From Hemerocallis citrina (taxonomy: Eukaryota; Streptophyta; Magnoliopsida; Asparagales; Asphodelaceae): a stretch of DNA of 64,000 nucleotides. Under the pieces are notes generated by a model that was given only the letters and a program-made list of their open reading frames with translations, had not been told where the DNA came from and ran no database searches. The first letter of the stretch is position 1. Each line of letters starts with the position of its first letter. Positions 21,151-31,222 of this stretch are shown here, one piece after another. The stretch lies in contig JACEHZ010000207.1 of assembly GCA_017893485.1 (NCBI GenBank), positions 620,001 to 684,000 of the forward strand, in the 5' to 3' direction. The translations under genes and the position numbers were made by a program.

Positions 21151-23792
21151 TAGTTCCATATAACTTGAAATCATGGGAAACACGGGCCCCCTTCAGAGTA
21201 TACTTACCTGTATTGTCCACTACTATGGTCTTTCCCTTAATCCCGACTTGTTATTTATTATTATTATTATTAACCAAGCATGAAAGTGTGAAAACAGGTC
21301 AAGTAAACATGATCAAGAACATGTAACAAGTCTAAGCTAGGTAGGATACATGTTCGAGGGACAAAACAATTCAAAGTATCAAGAACGACGAGAATTCCAA
21401 ATCTGGACAGCATGACGTTGCTGCACCAAAACTACGATTCCCGTCGCTACAATAATGCAAATGTGGATCCGTCAGAAGGTCTAGAAACTGGACTTCTGCC
21501 CGGTTCCAACACATATAATTAAGGTACCTAAAAGTTGTGTTAACATGTGTCAAAACAGCAAACTATACTGCATTTGTGTTCAGCCAAAATTTGTAAAACC
21601 GAGTTTATACATATGAAACAGGGTTAAAATATCATTAATTAATTCTAAGAAAATTAGGGAATGTTCTCTAGGGTGTCCAGTAACAGCATGTAAAATTTCA
21701 AGTTAATTACTTACTGGTAGCATAGTTAAAATAATTTGTAAACCAAGGTGGTGCAGCAGTTTTTAAGAATCTGCGATTCCCGACACAACAACAGTAAAAC
21801 TGCGATATCTCCTAGACCGTAACTCGGAATTCGAAAATTTTGGATGTTATTGACAACTAGACACTTAGGGCTACATTTCATATTTAGGACTCAAGTTTAG
21901 ATTTTGGTTTTATCGAGGTCGAAACAGTAAGGCAAGACAGAATCAGAAACCAAGTAAAACACTTTTTGTATGAAGTGAAACAAAATTTTACTAGTTGTGA
22001 ACAAGTGTATCAACGAAGGGTTGAGACTCTTAGATCATGTAATATATACGGAGAAATATAAGATCATCAATGATAAACAAAGAGGAGTCACATTCACAAA
22101 CTATTTGCAGTATTTTCAAGGAAGAGCTTGTACTAGAAAATGAAATGTACAAGAGATACTTGCATTAGGGATGATGATGAATCTGACGAAAGAATAACAG
22201 GATCGAAATCCCAGCGACACAGCGACACGGCGACAAGCAACGATCACGATGATCACGATCGGGCATGGATCTCGATGATCAAGATGGTGATCAAGATGAA
22301 GATCAAGCGAATCCAACAGCCGAGATCGAACATAAAATATATAAGAATTAGAAGAGTACCAAAAGAGTAAATATACCATGATTGACAATTTGATGAATGA
22401 GAATAAAAAGTGGATCAAATGTTTAACTCACCAAGTAGAAGACGAACGAGACGATCACGGGCCGAGATCAAGTGTGATCGGTCGATCGGACGACTGAGAT
22501 CGAAGATCAAGATCAAGATGATGATTACAATCTCGATGATCAAAAGAGATCCGACGGTCGAGATCAAGATCTTGATGATGATGGAGATGATGATCAAGAT
22601 GAGATCATGATGATCAATCGATAAGATGGTCCAGATCAGATCCATCAGATCATGATGATCAAGATGATCAAGTTGATCGGACGGCTTACATTCCATGTGA
22701 TCAAAACCGAGCAAGGGTGCTTAGCGAGCTTCGGCGGCGGCACAGGGGCGGGTGGCGGGCGGCAGCCAGGGGCGGCGCGCTGGACGGGGGTGCTGCCGTC
22801 GGCTGAAGGCGACGCGGCTACAGGAGGGCTGGCGCGGTGCACAGTGGGGTCGCGATGCTGCAGTCACGACTGGCTGCTGCTGATGTGGTGCGCCGAGAGG
22901 AGTCTGGCGATGGGAGGTCGGCTGGCGGCACTCTGCGATGATAGGACGGTGGCGCTACGGCAGTGGGTGGTTGCGACGCAGGAGGCAGCGCAACCAGGAG
23001 GGTTGCGACATTGAGGCGTGCCGGAGGGAGGAAGGTGGCGACGGGAGAACTCAGAAGAGGGGGAGAGATCGGGGATGCTCCGCAGGGGGGTTGCGGGCTG
23101 TTGGCGGTAATGGGTTCAGATGCAACCAGAGGGAGAAGAAGGAGAGACGGGGAGAGAGAAAGTGAACAGGGGTGGCTGGGTTTTTTTTTCTTGTTTGGGT
23201 TTCAACTGTAGGGTAATAGGGTTAGGGTTAGGAGTTTAAATAGAATGGGTTATTGGGTTTGGGTTATCGGGTATTAAAATAGATCCAATAGGAGTTCATA
23301 GGATTTGGATTTTATTAATGGGTTTGGGGAATTAAAATGGGTATTAAAAATCCAATAAGAAAAATATACAATTAGAGAAAAATAAATAAATAAATAGATC
23401 AATAATAATATAGTAACAAAATAAATCAATTTTTTTGCATCAAATTTATACTCAAATACTACTAAATACAATAGAATTTTTTTTTCAATTCAACAATCAA
23501 ATATAATAATATTAATAACAACAATAATAATTTTGATATACATATCAAAATGAGATTTGAGACAAACAAGTTTATTAAAATCCAAATAGTAATAAAATAA
23601 GATACAAATAGCCGATCACTTAGAAAATAAACATTAAAGTTAGAATATACTAATATTCGAAGAAAATACAATTTCTGGTTCGAAAAGATTTTAATAGAAG
23701 ACACAAATCGAGTTTAAAATAATACTGAATTTTAATGAATCAAAATACAAAAAATATTTAGAAAATACGTATTTAGGGAAACAGGGGTTACA
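21151..23792 (-). mobile_element. Copy (ii) of the long LTR family, minus strand
   Basis: On the minus strand it begins TGTAACCCCTGTTTCCCTAA at 23792. Next come an AT-rich part, a TATA-like TATTTAAA (23242-23235), a GC-rich leader (22700-23180) and shared blocks such as TTGGATGTTATTGACAACTA (plus strand, 21840-21860), the counterpart of 47075-47100. The left end is not defined and the copy seems truncated near 21.15 kb. It directly abuts the inverted gag fragment at 23793. Internal retroelement genes are absent. Confidence 0.55.
22183..22690. repeat. GATC/GATGATCAAG-rich low-complexity tract
   Basis: About 500 bp built from permutations of GATGATCAAGAT with GATC occurring dozens of times, open in several frames by composition only. 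It lies in the transcribed-leader side of the long LTR copy (ii). The other copies carry different simple repeats at comparable positions. Confidence 0.7.
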
Positions 23793-25121
23793 TCGGGGGT
23801 GTTCATCTTTGGAGGTGGCGGTAGAAGACCCTCGTTCCCAATTTCCATCAAGATGGCGGAGACACTCGCATTGAGCGGAGTGAACTTTTCAACGCGGGGA
23901 AGAGGGCGACGTTGACCTCCATTGTTTTTTTGGACCTTCTTAGCTCCTTCTTCTTCAGCAGTCTTCCATTTGTTCCCGGAAAATGACCTCTCAATAGTGG
24001 GGCGGTTGAAAGCTTCTTCAGCTCGGATGTACTTCTCGCTCCTGAGAAGGAGCTCTGAGAAGTCCCGATGAGGCTTCTTGGCCAGGGACGCCCTGAGATC
24101 GAGATTAATGACATTGGACTGAAAAGCTGCCGAGGCCACGGACTGATCCAGAGAGGCAGTAGATCTGGTCTCCGCCGTGAACAGCTTAACATAGTCATTC
24201 AGCCGTTCGTGTTTCCTTTGACTTAGGAAGAGCAAAGAGGTGCTAGTCTTTTCGGAGCAGCGGCTGCTCACGAAGTGGGTGAGGAAGAGGCTTTCGAACT
24301 AGTCGAAGGAGTAAATGGAGGCTGGAGAAAGTCTGGACTACCACTCTCGAGCGGGCCCCTTGAGCGTGGCTAGGAATGTTTTGCAGAGAAGGGCATCGGA
24401 GGCATGGTGGATCATCATGAGAGTTTTGAAACTCTCAATGTGATCAACGGGGTCCGACTCCCCCGTATAAGACTCAAAGTGCGGAGGCTTGAAGTTCTCT
24501 GGAACGGGGACCTCCATAATAGTGCGGGAGAACGAGGGTATGCTCGGGCGGAGGTTCCTCGCCCGTTGTTCCTCATCTTGATCGAGTTGGCTGAGGCGCC
24601 TCTCCATCTCGTGGAGACGTCGGTAGACCGAGTACTCCCTTTGGTCTTGCCCCGTTGAGCCCCGAGACTCGTCTTCATGTAGAAGAGGGCTGGGGCTACG
24701 GCGGCGATAGCTTTGAGAGGTCTTGGACTGGGGGTGCGACAGCGATGGCTCAGGGCCGGTTGAGGACTAGGAGAACGATGACGCTGGTTATGAGCTGGAC
24801 GAGGACTAGGAGAACGACGGCACTGGTTATGAGCTGGTCGAGGATTGAGGGGCCCGTTGGTCATTGTTGGGGGCGACGTTGAGTGCTCTTAGGACTGCCT
24901 CCTGGAACTGTTGAAACTCTGCCCTCGTGACGGAGGCCTCCTACTCCCGATGTGCTCGAGTGGCAGGACAGCCAGCCGGGGAGCAGCTTCTTGTCTGACG
25001 GTGCTGGGGCGACTCTCTCCGCCTCCTGGGGGAGTTGGAGCCTCTGCGATCTGTCCTGCGGGGTGAATGGTCCTTCTGATGCTCTCGGCGGGGATTCCCA
25101 TCGGGTGTTCAACTCTCGTCT
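23793..25121 (-). pseudogene. gag: Inverted Tat-type gag fragment
   Basis: Minus-strand translation in shifting frames gives gag sequence nearly the same as element A's: MERRLSQLDQDEEQRARNLR, PENFKPPHFESYTGESDPVD, FKTLMMIHHASDALLCKTF, then YVKLFTAETRSTASLDQSVA and ASLAKKPHRDFSELLLRSEK, ending LLPPPPKMNTPD. It has frameshifts and stops. The zinc knuckle and everything after it are missing because the long LTR copy begins there. Its upstream end abuts the 5' LTR of element A, so it and A's gag (about 26100-27490) form an inverted repeat around that LTR. Confidence 0.8.
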
Positions 25122-25700
25122 TGATATGGCTAAAAATGGGATTTAATCGGAACAGTTCAGAGTGGGCACGAATCTTGAGGTCTCAGGGACGAGATGGTAA
25201 TTTCACCTACAGACGGGTCCGAATTGGGCACCAGGTCTCTCCTCTTGGACCCGCTAGCCCATGAACGGATCTGATAGGTAGAGAACGGGCCTCAACCTGT
25301 TAAGGACCAGATCAACAGGATATGAGCAGATCATGGCTTGTCCCTATCTTGAGGGGATGGTTGTAACCAACCCCAGCCAGCCACGCCGGGAAGTAGGGAT
25401 TCACCCTTATCCTGAAAAAGATCTCCATGGCGACTATAAAAATCCCCTACCTCCTACTGTTAAAGGTGATCACTCTTTGCACAGTTGAGCTCTTTCTCTT
25501 CACTTTTTCTGTATATTGACTTGAGCGTCGGAGGGTTCGTCGCCGGGATCCATCCTAGTGTCTCGAACGTTTGTGCAGGTTCAAGGAAGCACCAAGGAGT
25601 CAACTAGTCAACAAGGAAGAAGAAGGGTTCCACCTGTTCGAGTTCCTCACGAACCTACAAATCTCATATATTGCCTCCACACCAGAATCCAGCGGCAACA
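25122..25700 (+). repeat. 5' LTR of element A
   Basis: Starts TGATATGGCTAAAAATGGGA and ends AGCGGCAACA, 579 bp. TATA box TATAAAAATCC at 25435. The family is shared with the two LTRs of the pol-less element at 47963-54119, which start TGATATGGCT and end CGGTAACA. Confidence 0.85.
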
Positions 25701-25703
25701 GAT

Positions 25704-25722
25704 TGGCGCCGTCTGTGGGAAA
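25704..25722 (+). other. Primer-binding site of element A
   Basis: TGGCGCCGTCTGTGGGAAA, three bases after the LTR end. This is the primer site typical of Tat-lineage elements (reported as matching a tRNA-Arg 3' end; the tRNA was not checked here). Confidence 0.75.
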
Positions 25723-25773
25723 TCTCGACAAAGCAATCCAACCTTCCTCCTTCCACCAAAGCCACTTCCAGCA

Positions 25774-27597
25774 ATGCCTCCTAAGAAGAGACCCGCAAAC
25801 TCTAATCGTAGGACGACCTCTTCTCATCCTCTTCATCCTCCTTCGCAGGGGGGCCTCCCTCCTCCCAACCAACCGACCCTACAGCTCGATCCACAAGCTC
25901 CGCATCAGCAGCCTTTGGTTCCCCAAGACACAGTGGGGGAACACTCTCGACGAAGCCGCCACAAGCAACCTGTGCATCAGGTTCGAGTTTCCATCCACAA
26001 TGCCGACACAGACTCAATGGCTTCCTATACTCCTCCCACTCTAAAGGATCTGCAGAACATGATCAACAATCGGCAGACCGAGCATGGACCCGATCTTCGT
26101 ACCCATCTGGACGAGAGGCGGGCCCAAGAGGCGAACCCCCGCCGCGAGCAACCGAGGGATCGCTCGCCACGCCGATCCAATCACGGAGGGTCCAACTCTC
26201 CCTGGAGGGGGAGAGAGTTGCTCCGGCATTGCCCAAGGTGGAGCCGCTCCCCGGCAGGCCGCCCTGCTCCTCGAGCCCATCCTGAGCAGGAGGCCCCCAT
26301 CACAAGGGCAGAATTTCAGCAATTTCAGAAGGTAGTCCTCCTTGCGCTCAACGCTGCCCCTAACAATGGCCTCAGGCTCGCAGCCCTCGACCAGCTCCTC
26401 ACCACCCCCATCGCTCCCGCAGCCCTCAACCTGCTCTGAGCCACCCTCGCCGCTCCCGAAGTCCCAGACCGGCTCTGAGCCATCGCCGCCCTTCTTCCGA
26501 CCATCACCGTCGCTCCCGGAGTCCGCAGCCCCCGAGTCATCCCCGTCATTCCATCAGCCCACCTCCTACTCAGAGCCATCGCCGTCGCAGCCCTAGCCCT
26601 CCTCGGCATGAAGAGTCTCGAGGCTCAGCAAGACACGACCGAAGGGAGGAATCGGTCTACCACCGTCTCCACGAGATGGAGAGGCACCTCGGCCAGCTCG
26701 ACCGAGACGAAGAACGACGGTCCAGGGACCTTCGCCCAAGCAGGCCCCCATTCTCCCGTGCCATCATGGAGGCCCCAGTTCCAGACAACTTCAAGCCTCC
26801 ACATTTCGAGACCTACACTGGGGAGTCGCACCCCGTAGATCACATCGAGAGTTTCAAAACTCTCATGATGATTCACCATGCATCCGCGCCCTCCTTTGCA
26901 AGACCTTTCCGGCCACACTTAAGGGGTCGACTCAGGAATGGTACTCTCGACTTGCGCCAACATCTATCTTTTCCTTCGACCAATTCGAGGGTCTTTTCCT
27001 CACGCATTTCGTGAGTAGTCGCCTCGCCGAGAAAACGAGCGACTCCCTGCTGTTCCTCAGTCAAAAGAAGGGCGAATGATTGAGGGACTATGTCAAGCGC
27101 TTCACTGCTGAAGCCAGGTCCACCCTTTCCTTGGAACCCTCGGTCGCCAATGTCGCCTTTCGGTCCAACGTCCACAATGCTTACCTCAGAGCATCCCTTG
27201 CTAAGAAGCCCCATCGGGACTTCTCAGAGCTCCTACTTTGGAGCGAGAAGTGCATCCGAACGGAAGAAGCTCTCCACCGCCCCACCTTTGAGGCATCATC
27301 TTCCGCGAACAAGTGGAAGGGCGCAGAAGAAGGAGATAAGAAGCTCCAAAAAGACAATGGGGGTCAGCAGCGTCCTCCTCCTCGGTTCGAGAAGTTCACT
27401 CCTCTTAATGCGAGTGTATCTGTCATCCTGATGGAGATCGGAAACGAAGGCCTCCTGCCGCCTCCCCCAAGGATGAATACTCCGGGAAAGAAGAGAGACC
27501 GGAACAAGTGGTGCCGTTTCCATCGGGACCACGGGCACGTCACAAATGAATGTCGAGCCTTGAAGGATGATATCGAGGCTCTCATTCAGAGAGGGTA
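25774..27597 (+). pseudogene. gag: gag of element A
   Basis: The ATG at 25774 is in the same reading frame as the long open stretch to 26439 (Pro/Arg-rich N-terminal part with MASYTPPTLKDLQNMINNRQ). The frame then shifts near 26435, continues as MERHLGQLDRDEERRSRDLR and HIESFKTLMMIHHAS, shifts again near 26890, and ends with YVKRFTAEARSTLSLEPSVA and a zinc-knuckle-like CRFHRDHGHVTNEC (C-X2-H-X4-H-X4-C) before TAG at 27595. Gag would form the virus-like particle. At least two frameshifts and an in-frame TGA (27078) make it non-functional. Confidence 0.8.
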
Positions 27598-27600
27598 GCT

Positions 27601-28455
27601 CACCCTGTTCATGAAGAGGGACCTAGCCGATCCACCCTCACCGCCAGGGGGGCTAACAGGAGACTCGAGCAGCACACGGAGACTCCGGAGGCCGAAGTAG
27701 AGGGCATCTTACACCTGATACACGGATGCCCAATGGGGGGAGATTCAAACTCCTCCTAAATAGCCTTTGTAAGGGAGGTTAACTCCGTGCAGAGCCATCC
27801 TCCTTCAAAAGGCCTCGGAGTCCCGGTGACGTTCTCCGATAGGGACCTGGAGGGCATCCGCACACCCCACTGTGATGCCCTCGTCATCAATCTCTGAATG
27901 GCAAACTTCGATGTTCGTCAGATCTTGGTAGATAACGGAAGCTCCGTCAACATCCTATTCTTGGAGGCTTTCAAAGGCCTCCAGCTGTCGAGGGACCGGT
28001 TCAAGCCCGCAGGCTACACTCTTCACGGGTTCACTGGGGTCCCCATTACAGTCGAAGGAGTTATAACCCTCGACGTAACGGCTGGAAAGCCCCCGGTAAC
28101 TCGCACGAAGCCAATGGACTTCATGGTGTTCGACATCAAGACCGCCTATAATGTTATCTTGGGTAGGCCAGGTTTGGCCGCGCTTCAAGCCATCTCTTCA
28201 GCCTACCACATGAAGATGAAGTTCCCCACGCCCTCAGGAGTGGGAGAAGTGAGGGAAAGCCAAGAAGCGGCTCGGAAGTGCTATATGACCTCGATGGGGG
28301 GTCCAGTTCTCTCTTTGGAGGCGCTCAAACTTCCTCAGGAAGGCGGTCAAACTATCTCCGAGCCCGTCGACGAATTGGAGGAAGTGGCATTCTCCGAAAA
28401 AGACACCATTAAGACGTTCCGCGTCAGCAAGGCTCTCTCCCCTTCCATTAAGTAA
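27601..28455 (+). pseudogene. pol: Protease region of element A
   Basis: The open part from 27898 encodes ANFDVRQILVDNGSSVNILF, where DNGS is the aspartic protease active site as seen in Tat elements. It then gives GYTLHGFTGVPITVEGVITL and AYNVILGRPGLAALQ (the ILGRPxL flap-side motif). A TGA just before position 27898 and TAA at 28453 break it from gag and from the reverse transcriptase. The upstream part is still readable as DRDLEGIRTPHCDALVINL. Confidence 0.8.
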
Positions 28456-29430
28456 GACATCTCCCGATGCATACGGGAGAATCGCAACCTCTTTGCCTGG
28501 ACTGCAGCAGACATGCCCGGGATCTCAGAGGAGCTCTCAATGCACCGTCTGAGTGTCACCCCGGGGGTCAAGCCTGTCCAACAGAAGAGGCGAAAGTTTG
28601 CCCCCATGAGGCAACAGGCGCTCTAGGAGGAGGTTGAGAAACTCCTCAACGCCCGCTTTATTCAGGAGGTAAACTACCCTGAGTGGCTCTCCAATGTGGT
28701 GATGGTTAAGAAAGCCAATGAGAGTTGGAGAATATGCATTGACTTCACCGATCTTAACAAGGCATGTCCGAAGGACCCTTTTCCTCTTCTCAGCATCGAC
28801 GCCCTGATCGATGCAACCTCCGGGCACGAGCTCCTCAGTTTTATGGACGCCTTCTCAGGGTACAACCAAATCAGGATGTTCCCTCCCTACGTCCCGAAGA
28901 CCTCATTCGTGACGGACCAAGGCCTCTATTGCTATCGTGTTATGCCCTTCGGCTTGAAAACCGCAGGAGCTACCTATCAGCACCTGGTGAACAGGGTCTT
29001 CCGATACCAGATTGGCCGAAACATGGAGTTTTACGTCGACGACATGTTGGTCAAGAGCACCCGAGGGCAAGAGCACACTCTCGACCTTCAAGAAGCCTTT
29101 GGGGTGCTCAGGAGGCACAATATGAGGCTAAACCCAAATAAGTGTGCGTTCGGTATCTCATCGGGCAAATTTCTGGAGTTTATGGTCAGCTAGAGGGGCA
29201 TAGAGGCCAACCCCGAAAAGATCCAAGCCATTATCAAAATGGCTCCCTCTCCAACGTCAAAGAAGTACAGAGGCTCACGGGGCTCCTCGCCACGATTGGG
29301 TGATTCCTCTCCAAGTTCGGGGAGAAGTGTCTCCCCTTCTTCAAAGCCCTCAGGGGGGCTAAAGGCTTCGAGTGGGGACAACAGCAACAGGAGTCCTTTG
29401 ACAAGCTCAAGGAATATCTGGCTAACCCCC
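28456..29430 (+). pseudogene. pol: Reverse transcriptase of element A
   Basis: SWRICIDFTDLNKACPKDPF, LLSFMDAFSGYNQI, YCYRVMPFGLKTAGATYQ and the catalytic FYVDDMLVKS (from 29029) are in order. Stops: TAG at 28624 and TAG at 29191 (VS*RGIEANPEK; element B has Q there). A frameshift follows near 29240. The domain layout equals element B's. Confidence 0.85.
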
Positions 29431-30255
29431 CGCTCCTGAGCAAGCCAGCACCTGGGGAGGTCCTTTACCTCTATCTCGCTGCTTCGGAGCAGACGTTCAG
29501 CGCGGTCCTTGTAAGGGAAGAGGAGATGACGCAGAAACCCATTTACTACGCGAGCAAGGTGCTTCGTGACGCCGAACTCCGTTACCCGAAGCTGGAGAAG
29601 ATGGCTCTCGCCCTGGTCATGGCAGCTCGAAAGCTCTGCTCCTACTTTCAATCCCATTCGGTGGTCGTCCTTACCGACCAACCGCTGAAACAAGTTCTCC
29701 ACAAGCCTGAGACTTCCGGACGGCTTATGAAGTGGTCCATCGAGCTGAGTCAGCATGACATCAGCTACTAGTCCAGAACGGTAATAAAGGCCCAAGCTCT
29801 GGCCGAATTTATCGTGGAGAATACCATCACCGACTCATGTGAGTCGTTTGCCGACCCCTTTTGTCTGGACCGTTTATATGGACAGGTCCTCTTGCGCCGA
29901 TGGAAACGGGGTTGGCGTCATCCTAACTGGCCCCGACGCTTTTGTCCTCCAGTACTCCCTCCGCCTAAACTTCTCGGTATCAAATAATGAGGTGGAGTAT
30001 GAGGCCCTCATAACGGGGCTCTGCATGGCTCACAAGGCAGGCACCGAGCGCGTAAGGATCTTCAGCAACTCCCAGTTAGTAGTCAACCAGGTGTCCGGGG
30101 AATACGAGGCGAGGGACGACCTTATGGCCAGGTACTTGGCAAAGGTGAGAGAGCTTCTACCTCTATTAGAAGACGTTCAACTCCAGCGGGTTCCCCAATA
30201 GGAAAACACGCAAGCGGATGCTCTCTCTAACCTCGCCTCCTCGTCTCTCCAGGGT
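29431..30255 (+). pseudogene. pol: RNase H plus second (archaeal-type) RNase H of element A
   Basis: First RNase H: KPIYYASKVLRDAELRYPKL and SYFQSHSVVVLTDQPLKQVL, interrupted by TAG at 29770. Second: WTVYMDRSSCADGNGVGVIL, NNEVEYEALITGL, RIFSNSQLVVNQV and QADALSNLAS. A functional enzyme of this type needs D in YxDGSS, E in NEAEYEA, D in FSDSQ and D in ADALS. Here the third is N and the Gly after the first Asp is Arg, so it should be inactive. Confidence 0.8.
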
Positions 30256-30960
30256 CTAGAACGGACCGTCTTGATAGAGGTCCTTCTCAAACCAAGCATC
30301 GACAAAGATGGCTCGGAGCCATTGGAAGCCTACCCCCTGACACTTGGGAAAAACTGGATGAAGCCCCTTCTCGAGTACCTCCGGGATGGAGTCCTTTCCG
30401 AAGATCCGAAAGAAGCAAGGAGGATCAGGACACGAGCAGAGTGGTACACACTCCTGGATGGGGTCATGTACAAACGCTCCTACACCCAGATCGATGGTCG
30501 GCCCTATCTGAGGTGCCTCTCCCCGGAGGAAGCGCTCTTCGCCTTGAATGAGGCCCATGAATGTCTATGTGGCGTGCATTTGGGTGCGAGATCCCTCGTC
30601 CGAAAGCTCTTGAACTACGGCTACTTCTGGCCCACACTACTAAGTGACTCCGAGGAGTACGTCCGCCAGTGCGACTCCTACCAGAAGTTCGCCCTAATCC
30701 GTCGCTTGCCCCACGCACAACTTACTTCCTTGGCGAGTCCAATCCCCTTCGCAATGTAGGGGATGGATTTGCTTTGACCCTTCCCTCCAGCACCAGGCTA
30801 GCTAAAGTTCCTAGTGGTAGCAATAGACTACTTCTCAAAATGGATAGAGGCTGAACCTCTTTCAATAATAACCGAGCACAAGGTGCAGAAGTTCTTTTGA
30901 AAGAACATCGTCTGTCGGTTCGGGGTGCCTCGCATCCTTATATTCGACAACGGGACCAAA
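30256..30960 (+). pseudogene. pol: Integrase of element A, truncated
   Basis: Begins LIEVLLKPSIDKDGSEPLEA. The zinc-binding part is ARSLVRKLLNYGYFWPTL with CDSYQKF (the first Cys-X2-Cys is reduced to C-D-S-Y). Next come a catalytic-core start MDLL*PFP, then DYFSKWIEAEPLS, and the second catalytic Asp in IFDNGTK. Stops include TAG at 30757 and TGA at 30898, both where Trp is expected. The sequence stops matching integrase at about 30961, where element B begins, so the catalytic Glu and C-terminus are missing. Confidence 0.8.
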
Positions 30961-31222
30961 TAACAAAGGGGTCAGTCACGTGCCCCAGCCCAATGCCTCC
31001 CGTCCGGTCCAGAGCGACCTGCGGGGGGTAATCTTGAACTGACAGGCCAGCCGTGGCAGGGGAGGAGCCGCTTCCAACTCGGCTCCGAACCATCCCAGAC
31101 CCCCGTCCCAAGGGCGGGAGCCTGCGTTCAGCTAGGTCGGTCGGCGACAGTCTGCCCAACCAAACCGGGCCGAAGGAGCCCCGGTTACCCACCAGGAGTT
31201 CCAGGACTTCCGAAAGGAAATC

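Larger units (their letters stand above)
25122..30960 (+). mobile_element. Tat/Ogre-like LTR retrotransposon A, 3'-truncated
   Basis: Order: 5' LTR (25122-25700), primer-binding site, gag, protease, reverse transcriptase, RNase H, a second archaeal-type RNase H, and integrase cut just after the DNGT motif at about 30958. The second RNase H and the TGGCGCCGTCTGTGGGAA primer site place it in the Tat lineage of Ty3/gypsy. It has many stops and frameshifts. Its right half, 3' untranslated region and 3' LTR are replaced by element B. Confidence 0.85.

Noticed and set aside
22652..23211. Gly/Arg-rich ORFs of 75-120 aa
   Set aside because: Same GC-rich leader of the long LTR in inverse orientation; no domain, no start context, several frames open at once.
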